Positions 41,896 to 42,892 of a stretch of DNA of 42,892 bases are shown here, piece by piece. A program made the translations under genes and the position numbers. Position 1 is the stretch's first letter. Each line of letters starts with the position of its first letter. This stretch comes from CAYMJK01 sp043101635 (GTDB lineage Bacteria; Planctomycetota; Phycisphaerae; Phycisphaerales; UBA1924), in NCBI GenBank assembly GCA_043101635.1, contig JBICIE010000272.1:1-42892 (forward strand), written 5' to 3'. The notes under the pieces were generated by a model that saw nothing but the letters and a program-made list of their open reading frames with translations, did not search any database and had not been told where the DNA came from.

Positions 41896-42660
41896 ATGCC
41901 TGCAATGCGTCGCGCCATCACGCGTACGGCCAAACCCGCATCGCCGCCCGACGACGGCGCCGGGATCCGCGTGCTGTGTGTCGACGATCATGCGGTCCTC
42001 ATCGAAGGGCTCAAAGCGCAGTTCTCCCTCGATCCCTCGATCCGGTGCATCGCGTCGCTGCCGTCGGCCGAGCATCTCATAGCGGAGGTCGGAAGACTCA
42101 AGCCCGACATCGTGCTGCTCGACATCGAGATGCCCGGGCCCGATGCATTCGAGACCGCTGACCGGCTGCGTCACCTGCACCCAGGCGCTCGGGTCGTCAT
42201 ACTGAGCGCCCACATCCGCGACGGGTACATCGACGCGGCGTTCAAGTGCGGCGCGTGGGGGTACTTCGCCAAGTCCGACGACCTGACCGCCATCGTCTCG
42301 GGCATCCGCGAGGTCGCGCGCGGTCGAGCAGGTACCTTCGTGCTTGGTCCGAAGGTGAAGGAACGGTGCCGGCCGGTCCCCACATCCGGCCCCGATGTGC
42401 GCAGTTCGTTGGCGACGCGCGGCGCCGCGGACCCACTCGGTGGCGGGCTCGTCACGCCGCTGAGCACGCTTTCGACGCGCGAAATGCAGGTCCTCCGGCT
42501 GATCGGCAAGGGGCTATCGAGGCATCAGATCGCTAAGCAGCTTTGCCGAGAGGTCAAGACGATCGACGGGCACCAGGCCCGCATCATGCGGAAGCTCGGC
42601 ATCAAGACGCGCTCCGATCTCATGCGGCTGGCCATCCGCGAGGGGCTGGCTGAGGCATGA
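41896..42660 (+). CDS. NarL/FixJ-family response regulator
   Basis: The 254-residue protein has a receiver domain (acidic pair Asp30-Asp31, phospho-acceptor Asp76 in IVLLDIEMPGPD, Ser in ILSAH, Lys in YFAKSDD). A linker of ~40 residues leads to a LuxR-type helix-turn-helix (LSTREMQVLRLIGKGLSRHQIAKQLCREVKTIDGHQARIMRKLG). It follows its kinase by 8 nt. Compared with the regulator at 14251 it has a ~17-residue N-terminal extension and otherwise similar domains. It is the likely controller of the divergent stress genes, in the manner of DosR; inferred. Confidence 0.93.
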   Translation: MPAMRRAITRTAKPASPPDDGAGIRVLCVDDHAVLIEGLKAQFSLDPSIRCIASLPSAEHLIAEVGRLKPDIVLLDIEMPGPDAFETADRLRHLHPGARVVILSAHIRDGYIDAAFKCGAWGYFAKSDDLTAIVSGIREVARGRAGTFVLGPKVKERCRPVPTSGPDVRSSLATRGAADPLGGGLVTPLSTLSTREMQVLRLIGKGLSRHQIAKQLCREVKTIDGHQARIMRKLGIKTRSDLMRLAIREGLAEA

Positions 42661-42803
42661 CGCTTGCCTCCGCCCTCAACCTGTGACGCTGTCGCGCCAG
42701 ATTGCGGCCCATGATTCGTTTCCCGAGATTCTCCCCCGTGGCTCGCGCCCGCGTGGCGGCTCTTCTCTGGACACTCGCCCCATGATCGCAGCCTTCCCCG
42801 CCC

Positions 42804-42892
42804 GCTCAACTCGCCGGCCCCGGCGCCCGATAGCTCCTCTGCCGCGGGTCGGATGCCCGCGGCCCCGCAAGCCGTCAGAGCGGGCCGGCCGC
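42804..42892 (+). repeat. Third copy of the structured element, cut by the window end
   Basis: These 89 nt are identical to 34072-34160 of structured unit B and include the P1 and P2 stems and the 5' arm of P3. The opening 35-nt block of units A and B is not found before it. The match probably goes on past the window. No gene is seen in 42661-42803. Confidence 0.85.

Overview
The window looks like about 43 kb of a GC-rich chromosome from a planctomycete, probably of the Phycisphaerae lineage. The signs are secreted proteins ending in paired dockerin-like repeats (DCDxxGxLDFFDFLCFQN...GCP), a PEP-CTERM protein, SBBP-type propeller proteins, and GC-rich hairpin repeats between genes. This is inference from family content; no rRNA or tRNA gene was seen.

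Layout. 0-9 kb: an AAA ATPase, a zincin-like metallopeptidase, a zinc-ribbon membrane protein, a large secreted dockerin-like protein, a compact protein kinase, a lipoprotein, a ParD/ParE toxin-antitoxin pair and a frameshifted hypothetical gene. 9-15 kb: a PP2C phosphatase, a YciF-like ferritin-fold protein, a PEP-CTERM protein, and a three-PAS histidine kinase overlapping its NarL/FixJ response regulator. 15-19.7 kb: four secreted dockerin-like proteins on the minus strand, two of them SBBP propellers and one with a CxxCH haem site. 19.9-24.7 kb: GT9 glycosyltransferase, DegT-type aminotransferase, flippase-like membrane protein and class I/II aminotransferase, which suggests cell-surface glycan or lipid work. 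24.7-25.7 kb: a duplicated text-like repeat and an FN3 protein.

26-32.8 kb holds a type I-G (formerly I-U) CRISPR-Cas effector operon (cas3, a Cas8-like gene, csb1/cas7, csb2/cas5-cas6) on the minus strand. It runs directly into an 11-repeat array with only about 35 nt for a leader. No cas1, cas2 or cas4 lies in the window. Several repeats are degenerate, yet nearly all still form the central hairpin.

33.4-34.3 kb has no convincing gene. It holds two tandem copies of a structured element whose stems differ but remain paired, each ending in a terminator-like hairpin. An 89-nt exact match to part of it recurs at the right window end.

34.5-42.7 kb resembles a hypoxia or dormancy regulon: two tandem-Usp proteins, a Ca2+-type P-type ATPase, a DUF2934 protein and a CBS-pair protein. 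They face away from a FixL-like PAS histidine kinase and NarL-type regulator across a promoter with a perfect palindrome. This kinase/regulator pair is a paralogue of the one at 12-15 kb; both kinases end in a degenerate receiver-like domain. A short motif, GGGAANTCRCC, recurs between genes, always in the same orientation. Three of its sites lie about 100 nt upstream of secreted-protein genes, one of them in the first kinase's own promoter region.
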